A DNA stretch of 64,000 bases from Nocardioides immobilis (GCF_003515065.1 NZ_QXGH01000011.1:62001-126000), one strand, 5' to 3'. Shown: positions 1-10,255, counted from the stretch's first letter. The notes: generated by a model from the letters alone, not told the origin. Translations and numbers: made by a program.

Positions 1-87
1 CGCAGCCCCGGCACCATCGTGGTCGCCTCCCACGACCGCTGGCTTCGGCGTCGCTGGCAGGGGCCGGGCCTCGACATCAGCGGTTGA
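1..87 (+). CDS. ABC-F family ATPase, C-terminal end only
   Basis: The window opens inside a reading frame that encodes 28 residues and stops at TGA 85-87. The tail contains TIVVASHDRWLRRRW. The SHDR motif followed by a basic aromatic tail is the H-loop (switch) region at the end of the second nucleotide-binding domain of ABC-F proteins, cytosolic ATPases that act on ribosomes and lack membrane domains. Only the last part of that domain is visible, so the subfamily cannot be assigned. It converges with the NYN gene on the other strand, with 3 nt between the stop codons. Confidence 0.6.
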   Translation, partial: RSPGTIVVASHDRWLRRRWQGPGLDISG

Positions 88-90
88 AGG

Positions 91-459
91 TCAGAGCAGG
101 TCGAGGAGCCAGGACGGGCGCACGGTGACCGCCCCGACCCCGGCCACCCGGGCGTCGAGGGCGCGGTCCGCGGTGACGACGGTGACCCGGTCGCCGCGCT
201 CGGCGGCAGCGCGCGCCTCGGCGACGATGGTCGAGTCGCCGTCCTTCGGCGCATGGACGGTGCGCACGTGTGCGTCGCGCCCCGGTCGTACGCCGCCCTT
301 CGCGCCCCCCTCGAGCACGAGCACGACCACGTCCTGAGGCACGTCGGCGACCAGCAGCTGCTCGTGCAGCCGCTGTGCCGCGCCGGCGCGGTCCTTCCAC
401 CACCCGTCAGGCCGGGTGCCGACGACGTTCGCCGCGTCGACGATCAGGACCGTCGCCAC
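91..459 (-). CDS. NYN/PIN-like domain protein (YacP-like putative nuclease)
   Basis: A 122-residue protein starting at GTG 459. The N-terminus has a hydrophobic strand followed by DAANVVG (Asp8, Asn11), then a WWKDRAGAAQRL helix. Mid-protein has conserved-looking acidic positions (GRDAHVRTVHAPKDGDSTIV) and a final VVTADRALDARV segment. This acidic arrangement in a Rossmann-like fold is typical of NYN/PIN nucleases that process RNA. The catalytic activity is inferred from the family only. It starts 4 nt after the ffh stop codon and is probably cotranscribed with ffh. Neighbouring ffh does not reveal its substrate. Confidence 0.65.
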   Translation of the reverse strand: MATVLIVDAANVVGTRPDGWWKDRAGAAQRLHEQLLVADVPQDVVVLVLEGGAKGGVRPGRDAHVRTVHAPKDGDSTIVAEARAAAERGDRVTVVTADRALDARVAGVGAVTVRPSWLLDLL

Positions 460-463
460 GAGG

Positions 464-2062
464 TCACTTCAGGAACTTGGAGAAGTCCTTGGGGAGGTCG
501 AGGTTCGCGGCCGCAGCCTCGTAGTCGACGTCCTCGCCGGCGGGCAGACCGAACGGGTTCGCCGCCTGCTCCTCGGCCTTCGCCTTGGCGGCCGCCGCCT
601 CCTGCGCAGCCTTGGCCGGGTTGCCGGACCGGCGCTGCCCGCCCTTGCCCTTCGCCTTCTGCGCCTGCTTGGCCTTGGCCCGCTTGCCGCCGCCAGGACC
701 GCCCATGCCCGGCATCCCCGGCATGCCGGGCATCCCCGGCACTCCACCGAAGCCGCCGCCCTTGGCCATCTGCATCATCATCTTCCGCGCCTCGAAGAAG
801 CGGTCGACGAGACCGTTGACGTCGGCGACGGTGCGTCCGGAGCCCTTGGCGATCCGGGCCCGGCGAGAGCCGTCGATGATCTTGGGGTTGTCGCGCTCGG
901 CCGGCGTCATCGAGCGGATGACCGCCTCGACGCGGTCGATCTCGCGCTCGTCGAAGTTCTCGAGCTGCTCGCGGATCTGGCCCGCGCCCGGCAGCATCTT
1001 GAGGATCTTCGTCATCGAGCCGAGCTTCTTGATCTGCTGCATCTGCTCGAGGAAGTCGTCGAGGGTGAACTCGCCGCCCTGCCCGCTGAGCTTCTGCGCC
1101 GCCTTGAGCGCCTGCTCCTGGTCGAAGGCCTTCTCGGCCTGCTCGATCAGGGTCATGACGTCGCCCATGTCGAGGATGCGCGAGGCCATCCGGTCGGGGT
1201 GGAAGACGTCGAAGTCGGTCATCTTCTCGCCGGACGAGGCGAACATGACCGGCCGGCCGGTGACCTGGCGGATCGACAGCGCGGCGCCACCACGGGCGTC
1301 GCCGTCGAGCTTGGTGAGGACGACACCGTCGTACCCGACGCCGTCGAGGAACGCCTGCGCCGTCGTCAGCGCGTCCTGACCGATCATCGCGTCGACGACG
1401 AAAAGGACCTCGTCGGGCTGGACGGCGTCACGGATGCCGACAGCCTGGGCCATCATCTCGGAGTCGACGCCGAGCCGGCCCGCGGTGTCGACCACGACGA
1501 CGTCGTACAGCTTGCGCTTGGCCTCCTCGATGGACGCCCGGGCGACGCCGATCGGGTCACCGACACCGTTGCCGGCCTCCGGCGCGAACACCGGTACGCC
1601 GACCTTGTCGCCGTTGACCTGCAGCTGCTGGACGGCGTTGGGGCGCTGGAGGTCGCACGCGACCAGCAGCGGCGACTTGCCCTGCTCCTTGAGCCACAGC
1701 GCGAGCTTGGCCGCGAGCGTCGTCTTACCGGCACCCTGGAGACCCGCCAGCATGATGACGGTCGGCCCGGTCTTGGCGTAGCGGAGACGCCGGGTCTCGC
1801 CGCCGAGGATGGTGACCAGCTCGTCGTTGACGATCTTGACGACCTGCTGAGCGGGGTTCAGCGCACCGCTGACCTCCTCGCCGCGGGCGCGCTCCTTGAC
1901 GGCGGCGACGAAGTCCTTGACCACCGGCAGCGCGACATCGGCCTCGAGCAGGGCGATCCGGATCTCGCGCGCGGTCGCGTCGATGTCGGCCTCGGAGAGT
2001 CGGCCCTTGCCGCGGAGGTTCTTGAAGGTCTCGGCAAGGCGGTCGGACAGGGTGGCGAACAA
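464..2062 (-). CDS. ffh: Signal recognition particle protein Ffh
   Basis: A 532-residue SRP54 GTPase that binds signal peptides of nascent chains and SRP RNA and docks with FtsY at the membrane. Visible in order: the N domain helices; the G domain with P-loop GLQGAGKTTLAAK near residue 110, DTAGRLG, and TKLDGDARGG; then the methionine-rich M domain, which ends in a Gly-Met-Pro repeat (GMPGMPGMPGMGG) and a Lys/Ala-rich tail finishing in LPKDFSKFLK, the usual actinobacterial end. The start is TTG 2062, chosen because a GAGG Shine-Dalgarno lies about 8 nt upstream and no other start precedes the N domain. A TAGAGT at 2104-2109 (minus) could be its -10 box. The partner gene ftsY lies 4.5 kb upstream in the same orientation. 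Confidence 0.97.
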   Translation of the reverse strand: MFATLSDRLAETFKNLRGKGRLSEADIDATAREIRIALLEADVALPVVKDFVAAVKERARGEEVSGALNPAQQVVKIVNDELVTILGGETRRLRYAKTGPTVIMLAGLQGAGKTTLAAKLALWLKEQGKSPLLVACDLQRPNAVQQLQVNGDKVGVPVFAPEAGNGVGDPIGVARASIEEAKRKLYDVVVVDTAGRLGVDSEMMAQAVGIRDAVQPDEVLFVVDAMIGQDALTTAQAFLDGVGYDGVVLTKLDGDARGGAALSIRQVTGRPVMFASSGEKMTDFDVFHPDRMASRILDMGDVMTLIEQAEKAFDQEQALKAAQKLSGQGGEFTLDDFLEQMQQIKKLGSMTKILKMLPGAGQIREQLENFDEREIDRVEAVIRSMTPAERDNPKIIDGSRRARIAKGSGRTVADVNGLVDRFFEARKMMMQMAKGGGFGGVPGMPGMPGMPGMGGPGGGKRAKAKQAQKAKGKGGQRRSGNPAKAAQEAAAAKAKAEEQAANPFGLPAGEDVDYEAAAANLDLPKDFSKFLK

Positions 2063-2141
2063 AGGGGATCCTCAAGGACGATCGTGCAGGGCTTCGACGG
2101 GCAACTCTATCCGTGATGTGTGAGCGTGCCCGCCACAGGCA

Positions 2142-2147
2142 TACGCT
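2142..2147 (+). promoter_or_regulatory. -10 box TACGCT, probable leaderless start
   Basis: TACGCT lies 6 nt before GTG 2154, so a transcript starting about 7 nt downstream would begin at the start codon itself. No Shine-Dalgarno precedes that GTG, which supports leaderless translation. Confidence 0.4.
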
Positions 2148-2153
2148 GGCGAA

Positions 2154-2450
2154 GTGATGTACGTCGTGTTCGGCGCCGCGGGAGTCTTGCTGCTCCTCCT
2201 CGTGGTCGTGGCCGGGCACCGGATGCTCCGCAACCCGTCCCCGTCCAGCGGCGGCGTCGCCGACGGCATGGGCAACTTCATCGATGTGTTCGACCCGGCC
2301 CGCGCCCGGGCCGACCGCGACCTCAAGTCGAAGGACATCCAGGGCGAGATCGTGCCCCGTCCCGAGGACGACGACCTGCCGATCAAGATCGACCACGTCA
2401 CGATGCGCGCGACGATCAGGCGTCCGACCCCGAAGCCTCCGGCGGACTGA
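2154..2450 (+). CDS. Small single-pass membrane protein, unknown function
   Basis: A 98-residue protein. Residues 3-21 are a strongly hydrophobic segment (YVVFGAAGVLLLLLVVVAGH). A polar cytosolic or external tail follows with many Asp/Arg residues (FDPARARADRDLKSKD) and a Pro-rich end. The start is GTG 2154 (ATG 2157 is the alternative); the -10 box 6 nt upstream favours GTG. It is divergent from ffh. Its last 35 nt overlap the 3' end of glnD on the other strand, so one of the two transcripts must read into the other. I do not recognise a family beyond a conserved actinobacterial membrane protein. Confidence 0.65.
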   Translation: MMYVVFGAAGVLLLLLVVVAGHRMLRNPSPSSGGVADGMGNFIDVFDPARARADRDLKSKDIQGEIVPRPEDDDLPIKIDHVTMRATIRRPTPKPPAD

Positions 2451-4659
2451 GCCGCTCCCGGATCGCGTCGGCAGCCGCGGTCGCCCGCACGGGTGCGAGC
2501 GCCTCGCCGTCGGGCTCCTGGACGTAGAAGACGTCCACCGCCTGCGGCCCCAGGGTCGAGATGTGCGCCGACCGGACCGACATGCCGAGCTCGGCGATCA
2601 CTGCGCTGACCAGGTAGACGACACCGAGCCGGTCCGCCGCGCGGACCTCGATCACGGTCGCCTGGTCGCTGGCTTCGGGCCGTACGACGACCGTCGGCGC
2701 GAGGTCGGGTCCGGAGCCGTTCGTGCGCGGGGCCAGCCGCGAGACCGGATCGACCCTGCGGGCCGCGACCGAGTCGAACATGTTGCGCAGCCGCCCCGCG
2801 TCGAGGTGGTCGTCGGCGACGTCCCACACCGAGACGCCGTACTCCCCCTGCGACCAGATCCGCGCGGCGCGCACCCGGAGTCGCTGGAGCGCGAACGCAG
2901 CCGCGCAGTCGGCGAGCAGACCGACCCGGTCCTCGGACACGGTCGTGACCCGGGAGCCGTCGTGGACGGGCTCGACGGTGACGGCGATCGATCCGCCGCG
3001 GGCGGCGGCGGGGATCTCGATCTCCTCCACGTCGACCGTCGTGGGCAGGCTGCCGTGCACCAGGGCCGCGCGCACCCGCCGCGTCAGTTCGCGGACCAGG
3101 CCGGCTCGCCACGACGACCATGCCTTGCCCGAGGTCGCCTTCGCGTCTGCCTCGGTGAGCGCCGACAGCAACGCGAGCGTCTCGATGGTGGGCACGTGGT
3201 CGGTGAGCAGCTCGATGGTCGCCGGGTCGTCCGGGTCGCGGGTGGTCGCCGTGGTCACCAGCAAAAGGTGCCAGCGCACCAGATGGGCGATCAGGTCGAC
3301 CGCCGCCGGCTCGAAGCCCATCCGGGTCGCGATCGCGCGGGCGATGGGCTCGCCCACGGCGCAGTGCTCCTCCGTGCCGCCCTTGCCGATGTCGTGGAGC
3401 AGCGCCGCGACCAGGAGGACGTCGGGCCGGGCCACCTCACGGATCAGCGCGGAGGCCTCGATGCAGGTCTCGACGACGTGCCGGTCGACGGTGAACCGGT
3501 GGATCACCGACGCGTGCGGCAGGAGCCGGATCCGCTCCCACTCGGGAAGGATCCCGGCCAGCGCGCCGGTCTCCTCCAGCGTCTCCCAGACGCCGAGCAG
3601 ACCGGGCCCAGCCGCGAGCAGGCGGACCAGCTCGCGCCGCGCCTCCTCCGGCCACGGGTCGGGAAGCGGCGGGCACTCGCGCACGAGGCGGGCCGCGGTC
3701 GGCGGTGCGAGGACGACGTTGCGGCGGGCCGCCTCCGCGGCCGCGCGCAGCAGCAGCACGGGGTCGGAGCCGGGATGGGCGCCGCGGTCGAGCACGACCT
3801 CGCCCTTCGACAGCGCGACGCCGGACGCGATCCGCTCGAGCTCGGGTCGGCGCGGCTTGCCGGCAGGAGTACGGCGGACCGCGTCGTCCGCGCGCCGCCA
3901 CACCAGCCGTGACAGGTGGGTGAGCCGGCGGCCGAGCTCGCGCACCTGGCGTTGCGCGGCGCGGTCGTCGGCCACGCCGATCGCCTCGGCCAGCGCCGAC
4001 CAGTGCTCAGGAGCGATCCGGTCGGTGGCCCGGCCCGCGATCGCGTGCAGCTCGTCGCGCACGTCGAGCAGCTGTTGCCGGGACCGCTCCAGGTCGGCGG
4101 CCGGGATGTCGACCAGCCAGGTCGCCATCAGGCTCTTGAGCACGGTCGCGTCGCGGAGCCCGCCTTCGGCCTCCTTGAGGTCGGGCACCGACATGTGCGC
4201 CAGCTCGCCGATCAGCCGGTGCCGGCTGCGCACCATCTCGTGCAGCTCCGGCAGCCGCTGCCGCGCGTCGCGGCGCCAGTGGGCCAGCACGTTCGTGCGC
4301 AGCTGGATGGTCAGGCTCGGGTCGCCGGCGATGTGCCGGACGTCGAGCAGGCCCGACGCGACGCGCACGTCCTCGGCGGCGGCATCCAGCATCTCGCGGA
4401 GCGACCGCACCGAGTGGTCGAGCTTCTCCCCCGAGTCCCAGATCGGGTACCAGACCTGCTGGCCGAGCTCGCCGATCTCAACGCCGTCGTCCGCGACGAG
4501 CACCACGTCGAGGTCCGAGTACGGCGCCAGCTCGCCCCTGCCGTAGCCACCGACCGCCACCAGGGACACGCCCGTGTCCGGCCCGCCCGCGGCGCCGTAC
4601 GCACCGATGCAGAGGTCGTCCGCCGCGTCGGTGCGGTCCGCTCTGTCGGCTGCTGTCAT
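2416..4659 (-). CDS. glnD: [Protein-PII] nucleotidylyltransferase GlnD
   Basis: A 747-residue bifunctional nitrogen sensor that modifies and demodifies PII (GlnB) at Tyr51 according to glutamine level; in actinobacteria the modification is usually adenylylation. The nucleotidyltransferase motif GGYGRGELAPYSDLDVV is at residues 37-53 (GG, then DxD). A linker with helical GlnD/PII-UTase features follows, then an HD phosphohydrolase domain (LLVAALLHDIGKGG), and two C-terminal ACT domains (VTTVSEDRVGLLADC and IEVRAADRLGVVYLVSAV). ATG 4659 (MTAADRAD) is preferred over ATG 4686 because the latter falls inside the 22-bp repeat. It is third in the amt-glnB-glnD order; the repeat element separates it from glnB. 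Confidence 0.95.
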   Translation of the reverse strand: MTAADRADRTDAADDLCIGAYGAAGGPDTGVSLVAVGGYGRGELAPYSDLDVVLVADDGVEIGELGQQVWYPIWDSGEKLDHSVRSLREMLDAAAEDVRVASGLLDVRHIAGDPSLTIQLRTNVLAHWRRDARQRLPELHEMVRSRHRLIGELAHMSVPDLKEAEGGLRDATVLKSLMATWLVDIPAADLERSRQQLLDVRDELHAIAGRATDRIAPEHWSALAEAIGVADDRAAQRQVRELGRRLTHLSRLVWRRADDAVRRTPAGKPRRPELERIASGVALSKGEVVLDRGAHPGSDPVLLLRAAAEAARRNVVLAPPTAARLVRECPPLPDPWPEEARRELVRLLAAGPGLLGVWETLEETGALAGILPEWERIRLLPHASVIHRFTVDRHVVETCIEASALIREVARPDVLLVAALLHDIGKGGTEEHCAVGEPIARAIATRMGFEPAAVDLIAHLVRWHLLLVTTATTRDPDDPATIELLTDHVPTIETLALLSALTEADAKATSGKAWSSWRAGLVRELTRRVRAALVHGSLPTTVDVEEIEIPAAARGGSIAVTVEPVHDGSRVTTVSEDRVGLLADCAAAFALQRLRVRAARIWSQGEYGVSVWDVADDHLDAGRLRNMFDSVAARRVDPVSRLAPRTNGSGPDLAPTVVVRPEASDQATVIEVRAADRLGVVYLVSAVIAELGMSVRSAHISTLGPQAVDVFYVQEPDGEALAPVRATAAADAIRERLSPPEASGSDA

Positions 4660-4662
4660 CGC

Positions 4663-4746
4663 ACGAAGTGTCAGGGTCGGCGCCACGAAGTGTCAGGGTT
4701 GGCGCCTCGAAGCTCGACACTTCGGGCGACCAACCCTGACACTTCG
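4663..4746. repeat. Tandem plus inverted repeat between glnB and glnD
   Basis: Two adjacent 22-bp units (4663-4684 and 4685-4706) differ at one base. The second contains CGAAGTGTCAGGGTTGG (4686-4702), whose exact reverse complement is at 4730-4746, giving a 17-bp perfect stem with a 27-nt spacer. The spacer holds a further partial copy, GACACTTCG at 4716-4724. It could act as a terminator or mRNA processing site that lowers glnD expression relative to glnB. The sequence looks like a dispersed extragenic palindrome rather than a normal terminator, since there is no U-tract. Confidence 0.75.
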
Positions 4747-4753
4747 GCGGGAT

Positions 4754-6480
<1,727 letters not shown>

Positions 6481-6556
6481 AGAACCTCCAGGGGGCACGT
6501 CGTCGGTGGGACTGCCCCACCTTCGACGGAGGAGGTTTCGCCGCCGTCCGCTGGTT

Positions 6557-6603
6557 GTTTCAGGCAGGAAACGAGTTCCGCCCGTTTGTTACCGGCGCGT
6601 TTC
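6557..6603. promoter_or_regulatory. Possible GlnR operators upstream of amt-glnB-glnD
   Basis: Two sites with the 5-6-5 spacing of actinobacterial GlnR boxes lie upstream of amt. GTTTC-n6-GAAAC at 6557-6572 is a perfect inverted repeat, and GTTAC-n6-GTTTC is at 6588-6603 (GAAAC-n6-GTAAC on the amt strand). The known GlnR consensus is gTnAC-n6-GaAAC, so each deviates by one or two bases. GlnR control of amt-glnB-glnD is established in Streptomyces; its use here is inferred. Confidence 0.4.
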
Positions 6604-6614
6604 GTGCGCGGCCG

Positions 6615-7754
6615 TCAGCCCAACAGGGCGTCGACGAAGGCGGCGGCGTCGAACGGCGCCAGGTCGTCGGGCCCCTCACCGAGGCCGACCAGCTTGACCG
6701 GGACGCCGAGCTGACGCTGTACGGCGACGACGATCCCGCCCTTCGCGGAGCCGTCGAGCTTGGTCAGGGCGATGCCGGTGACGTCGACGACCTCGGAGAA
6801 GACCTTCGCCTGGATCAGCCCGTTCTGGCCGGTGGTGGCGTCGAGCACGAGCAGCACCTCGGTGACCGGAGCCTGCTTCTCGATGACCCGCTTCACCTTG
6901 CCGAGCTCGTCCATCAGGCCCTGCTTGTTCTGCAGCCGGCCGGCGGTGTCGACGACCACGGTGTCGATGCCCCGGTCGACGCCGTCCTTGACCGCGTCGA
7001 ACGCGACACTGGCCGGGTCGCCACCCTCGGGACCGCGGATGACCTCGACGCCGACCCGCTCACCCCAGGTGCTGAGCTGGTCCGCCGCGGCCGCTCGGAA
7101 GGTGTCGGCAGCGGCGAGCAGCACCGTGCGGTCCTCGGCGACGAGGATCCGGGCGATCTTGCCGACGGTCGTGGTCTTGCCGGTGCCGTTGACCCCGACC
7201 ACGAGAACCACGCCCGGGTTGCCGTCGGCGCCGCTGACCTGCAGCCCCCGGTCCATCGACGGGTCGACCAGCGTGATCAGCTCCTCGCGGAGCACCGTGC
7301 GGGCGTCGGCGGCGCCTCCGCCCTCGACCCGCATCCGGGTGCGCAGCCGCTCGACCAGCTCCTGCGTCGGCTGGACGCCGATGTCGGCGCCGAGGAGCAG
7401 GTCCTCGATCGCCTCCCAGGTGTCCTCGTCGAGCTGGTCACGGCTGAGCAGGCCCAGCAGGCCACGGCCGAGCGTGCCGGAGCCGGCGAGCCGCTGGCGC
7501 AGCCGGACCAGTCGTGACGCGGGCCGCTCCGGGACCTCGAGCGTCGGTACGGCGACCTCGGGCTCGGCCTCCGGCTCGGCGACCTCTGTCTCGGGGGTGG
7601 CCGGCGGAGCCAGCACTTCGCCGGGCGTGGTGCGCGGCGCCTCGACAGGGCGGGACCTGCGGCCGCGGCCGACGACCAGGACGACGCCGACGACGGCGAC
7701 GACCAGGAGGAGCGCAAGGCCGATGACGAGGTAGAGCATGAGGTCGCTCAGCAT
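6615..7754 (-). CDS. ftsY: Signal recognition particle receptor FtsY
   Basis: A 379-residue SRP receptor GTPase. An N-terminal hydrophobic helix (residues 2-25) anchors it. A Pro/Glu-rich acidic linker follows (about residues 30-75), then the N domain and the G domain with P-loop VGVNGTGKTTTVGK, the DTAGRLQNKQGLMDEL loop, and TKLDGSAKGG. The start ATG 7754 has GAGG 9 nt upstream; ATG 7763 has no usable spacing. In many actinobacteria ftsY lies next to smc; here they are separated by the glycan island. The stop is followed by the regulatory region of amt. Confidence 0.96.
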   Translation of the reverse strand: MLSDLMLYLVIGLALLLVVAVVGVVLVVGRGRRSRPVEAPRTTPGEVLAPPATPETEVAEPEAEPEVAVPTLEVPERPASRLVRLRQRLAGSGTLGRGLLGLLSRDQLDEDTWEAIEDLLLGADIGVQPTQELVERLRTRMRVEGGGAADARTVLREELITLVDPSMDRGLQVSGADGNPGVVLVVGVNGTGKTTTVGKIARILVAEDRTVLLAAADTFRAAAADQLSTWGERVGVEVIRGPEGGDPASVAFDAVKDGVDRGIDTVVVDTAGRLQNKQGLMDELGKVKRVIEKQAPVTEVLLVLDATTGQNGLIQAKVFSEVVDVTGIALTKLDGSAKGGIVVAVQRQLGVPVKLVGLGEGPDDLAPFDAAAFVDALLG

Positions 7755-7776
7755 GGGGCTCATCCTCGCAGGGACG

Positions 7777-7968
7777 TCAGGACCTGCTGCGCAGGAGGTC
7801 TGCCTCTTCCTCGTCGATCACGGGGGCGGCGTCGGCAGCCTTGCCGAGCGCCTCGCCGAGCCACGGGACGGCGGGCATCGTCTCCCCGCGGTGGGGGTAG
7901 GCGACGTAGGCGACGACCAGGCCGGCGACGGCCAGGCAGACCAGCATGGCGATCACGATGTAGAGCAA
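7777..7968 (-). CDS. Small conserved membrane protein, unknown function
   Basis: A 63-residue protein. A transmembrane helix occupies residues 2-24 (YIVIAMLVCLAVAGLVVAYV). A conserved-looking YPHRGE...VPWLGEALG segment and an acidic end (IDEEEADLL) follow. The start is TTG 7968, chosen because GGAGGAG lies 9 nt upstream; the longer frame from 8037 has no ribosome site and is not hydrophobic. It precedes ftsY by 22 nt in the same direction and probably shares its transcript. Similar small proteins next to ftsY/amt occur in Nocardioides-type genomes, as far as I recall; function unknown. The 132 nt upstream (7969-8100) show only a weak 7-bp inverted repeat. Confidence 0.6.
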   Translation of the reverse strand: MLYIVIAMLVCLAVAGLVVAYVAYPHRGETMPAVPWLGEALGKAADAAPVIDEEEADLLRSRS

Positions 7969-8100
7969 GACGTTCGACTCCTCCGAGTAGGGCACGGACC
8001 TGGAACGGCAGATGGCGTCATGGGGACGCCACAGCAACGACGTTACCCGGCAGTACCGTCGTTATCCGACTCGAGAGGACACCACTCCGCATCGGGTCGG

Positions 8101-8832
8101 TCACACCGTCCGGTCGCGCTCCTGCCACCACGCGAAGTCGAGCAGGTCGCTCGGCCGGGTGAGCACGCTCCGGGCGCGCGCCTGGACGTACTGCGAGCCC
8201 TCCCGCCGACGCTTGAAGTGGATGGTCTCCGGGACCACCCGGTGGACGTAGCCGGCGAGGTAGGTCTCGAGCATCCAGTGCCAGTCCTCGTAGGCGTAGC
8301 CGTCGGCCACCGCCCGCGCCGCGAACGGGTGCTCGACGTATGCCTTCCGGGGCGCGAAGCAGAGCGCGTCCCACGGGTTGGCGATGCGCAGCAGGGCCGG
8401 GTCGAACTCGGGGTCGGTCTGGTCGGGCAGGAAGTAGAGGTTCTGCTGGTTCCCGAAGAACCAGTTGAGCTCCGGATGCCCGATCATCTGGTCGTCCCCG
8501 GCGCAGAGCCGATAGGCGTCCGCGAGCCAGTTCTCGCTCCAGAGGTCGTCGCCGTCGAGGAACGCGATGTGACCGGCGGCAACCAGCCCGACCGCGTGGT
8601 TGCGGACCTTGCCCTGGTCGGCGTAGGACACCTCGGCGACCGTGACGCCGTGCTGGTCGGCCTCGGCGAAGGCCGCGCGGGTTGCGTCGGTCGGGTTGTC
8701 GAGGACGACGAGCATCTCGACGTCGATGCCCCCGGCACGCGCGACTTCGACGGCGTCGAGGAGGCTGCGGAGCGACAGCCCGGCCATCACTCCCTCGGCA
8801 TGCGCGGTGAGGATCGCGGCTACGTCAGGCAC
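8101..8832 (-). CDS. Family 2 glycosyltransferase (GT-A fold)
   Basis: A 243-residue protein. A GT2 N-terminus (VAAILTAHAEGVMAGLSLRSLLDA) is followed by VVLDNPTDATRAA and the metal/nucleotide-sugar motif FLDGDDLWSENWLADA near residue 90. The C-terminal half has YEDWHWMLETYLAGY, a plausible acceptor/catalytic base region. No signal peptide or membrane helix is seen, so it works in the cytosol. Its start overlaps the upstream 471-residue repeat protein by 8 nt, indicating translational coupling. It lies at the left edge of the glycan island. Sugar specificity cannot be read from the sequence. Confidence 0.85.
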   Translation of the reverse strand: MPDVAAILTAHAEGVMAGLSLRSLLDAVEVARAGGIDVEMLVVLDNPTDATRAAFAEADQHGVTVAEVSYADQGKVRNHAVGLVAAGHIAFLDGDDLWSENWLADAYRLCAGDDQMIGHPELNWFFGNQQNLYFLPDQTDPEFDPALLRIANPWDALCFAPRKAYVEHPFAARAVADGYAYEDWHWMLETYLAGYVHRVVPETIHFKRRREGSQYVQARARSVLTRPSDLLDFAWWQERDRTV

Positions 8833-10240
8833 GGCGATCCCGCTCCCAGTCCACGACCGTCTTCAGCGAGCCCGCCGCGAGGTCGCTCAGACCCAGCACC
8901 CGGGCCTGCCCGGCCGCGGGCAACAGATAGCGCGCGATGAGATCGTCGCGGTAGGCGTCGGTGTCGGTGGCCACCCAGTCGAGGCGGTCGAAGCACCCCT
9001 GGAAGTCCTCGAACGAAGCGGTGTCGGCCGCGCCGCCGGCGAGCACCGCGGCCAGCGACATCTCGTGCCGCAGCGTCGTGCCGTACGACGACAGCAGCTG
9101 CCAGCCGAGCTCGCTCCTCGCCACCACGACGCGGCGCGGGCGCACGCCGCGGACGAGGTCGAGCAGTCCGAGTAGCCGGCGGTGCTCGGTGAATCCCGTC
9201 CACGGCACACTCAGGTCGACCACGACCGCGCTGTCGTCGAGGTCCGGCCGCACCGGGTCGTCAGTCGTCACGACCAGGACCGTGGCAGCGGGCTCGAGGG
9301 TGCGGAGCGTGGACACGGCGGCGTCCAGCCCGGCGCCCACCGCGCGGCCGCCGGGCACCACGACGACGGTGTCGGCGCGGGCCAGCCCGAGCCCGCGTCG
9401 TACCTCCTCCGCACGGGCGGTCGGCATCACCATGAGGTGCGTGTGCGGAGGCCAGCTCACCCATCGCTCCCGCGGCGTCTCGGCGATCAGCGGCTCGATC
9501 GCGGCCGCCTTCTCCACCAGCTCGCGCATGCGGTCGGATCCCAGTGCCGCGAGCTTCGCCGTGCCAGCGGCGACGCCCTCCTCTAGCCAGCTGGTCCGGG
9601 TCAGGTCGTAGTTGGAGGCGCGGTGCAGCAGCCCCGCGACCAGCGGCGGGTCCTGGCGCTCTCGCGCGTCAGGCGCCGGGACCCCGCCGTAGTTGGGACC
9701 GAACGGCGTCGGCGACCGCCCGGGGGCGTAGCAACCCGCCCGCACGTACTGAGCGAATCCCCATTCCGGCCCGCCGGCCAGGTCGGGGTGACGCCCGAGG
9801 TAGAACTCCTCGTCGAACAGCACCGTAGGCGCGACCCGCTCGTCCCAGCCGACCGACACCCAGTGGAGGAACGGATCGATTCCGGGCTCGATCTTCAGAC
9901 CCCGCTCAGCGAGCCGCTCCTCGTAGATCTCAACGTTGAACAGCCCGCTGATCCGCGCGCCGTCCCGCATGCCAGAGGAGACGAAGTGGGACATCGCGCC
10001 CTCGACGTCGTCGGCAAGTGTCGCCTCACCGACCTGGGCGGCGTAGAACCGGGGATGGGTGACCGCCCGCAGCCGCCGCGCGAGAAGGGGCCGCTCGGCG
10101 CGGTGTCGGTGACCCACGGGCAGGAGGTCACGCGGGAGCGTCAGATCGCTCGCGTTGTTGACGTCGGCGTCGCCGAAGAGTCCGACCGGGGACTGAGCGA
10201 GCCCGGGACCCGGGCGCCGGCGGAGCCGGATCGACCTCAT
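8825..10240 (-). CDS. Glycan-island protein with HYxxxG-type repeats
   Basis: A 471-residue protein. The first 60 residues are basic. Three copies of the island's shared module follow at about 60-180: FYAAQVGEATL...MSHFVSSG, YEERLAERGL...FLHWVSVG, and FDEEFYLGRHPDL...QYVRAG. The C-terminal 200 residues alternate hydrophobic strands and helices (TVVVVPGGRAVGAGLDAAVS, VLVVTTDDPV, RRVVVARSELGWQLL) without a clear catalytic motif. It may be a divergent glycosyltransferase or an accessory scaffold. A strong GGGAGGGG lies 8 nt before ATG 10240. It is coupled to the downstream GT2 gene by an 8-nt overlap. Function is unknown; the repeats link it to the three large transferases of the island. Confidence 0.75.
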   Translation of the reverse strand: MRSIRLRRRPGPGLAQSPVGLFGDADVNNASDLTLPRDLLPVGHRHRAERPLLARRLRAVTHPRFYAAQVGEATLADDVEGAMSHFVSSGMRDGARISGLFNVEIYEERLAERGLKIEPGIDPFLHWVSVGWDERVAPTVLFDEEFYLGRHPDLAGGPEWGFAQYVRAGCYAPGRSPTPFGPNYGGVPAPDARERQDPPLVAGLLHRASNYDLTRTSWLEEGVAAGTAKLAALGSDRMRELVEKAAAIEPLIAETPRERWVSWPPHTHLMVMPTARAEEVRRGLGLARADTVVVVPGGRAVGAGLDAAVSTLRTLEPAATVLVVTTDDPVRPDLDDSAVVVDLSVPWTGFTEHRRLLGLLDLVRGVRPRRVVVARSELGWQLLSSYGTTLRHEMSLAAVLAGGAADTASFEDFQGCFDRLDWVATDTDAYRDDLIARYLLPAAGQARVLGLSDLAAGSLKTVVDWERDRRA

Positions 10241-10255
10241 CGGCAGCCCCTCCCT

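Noticed and set aside
416..2116. Long plus-strand frame antisense to ffh
   Set aside because: Low-complexity Leu/Arg/Asp composition and complete overlap with the certain ffh gene.
4660..4686. ATG 4686 as the glnD start
   Set aside because: It lies within the repeat element and adds only residues encoded by the repeat.
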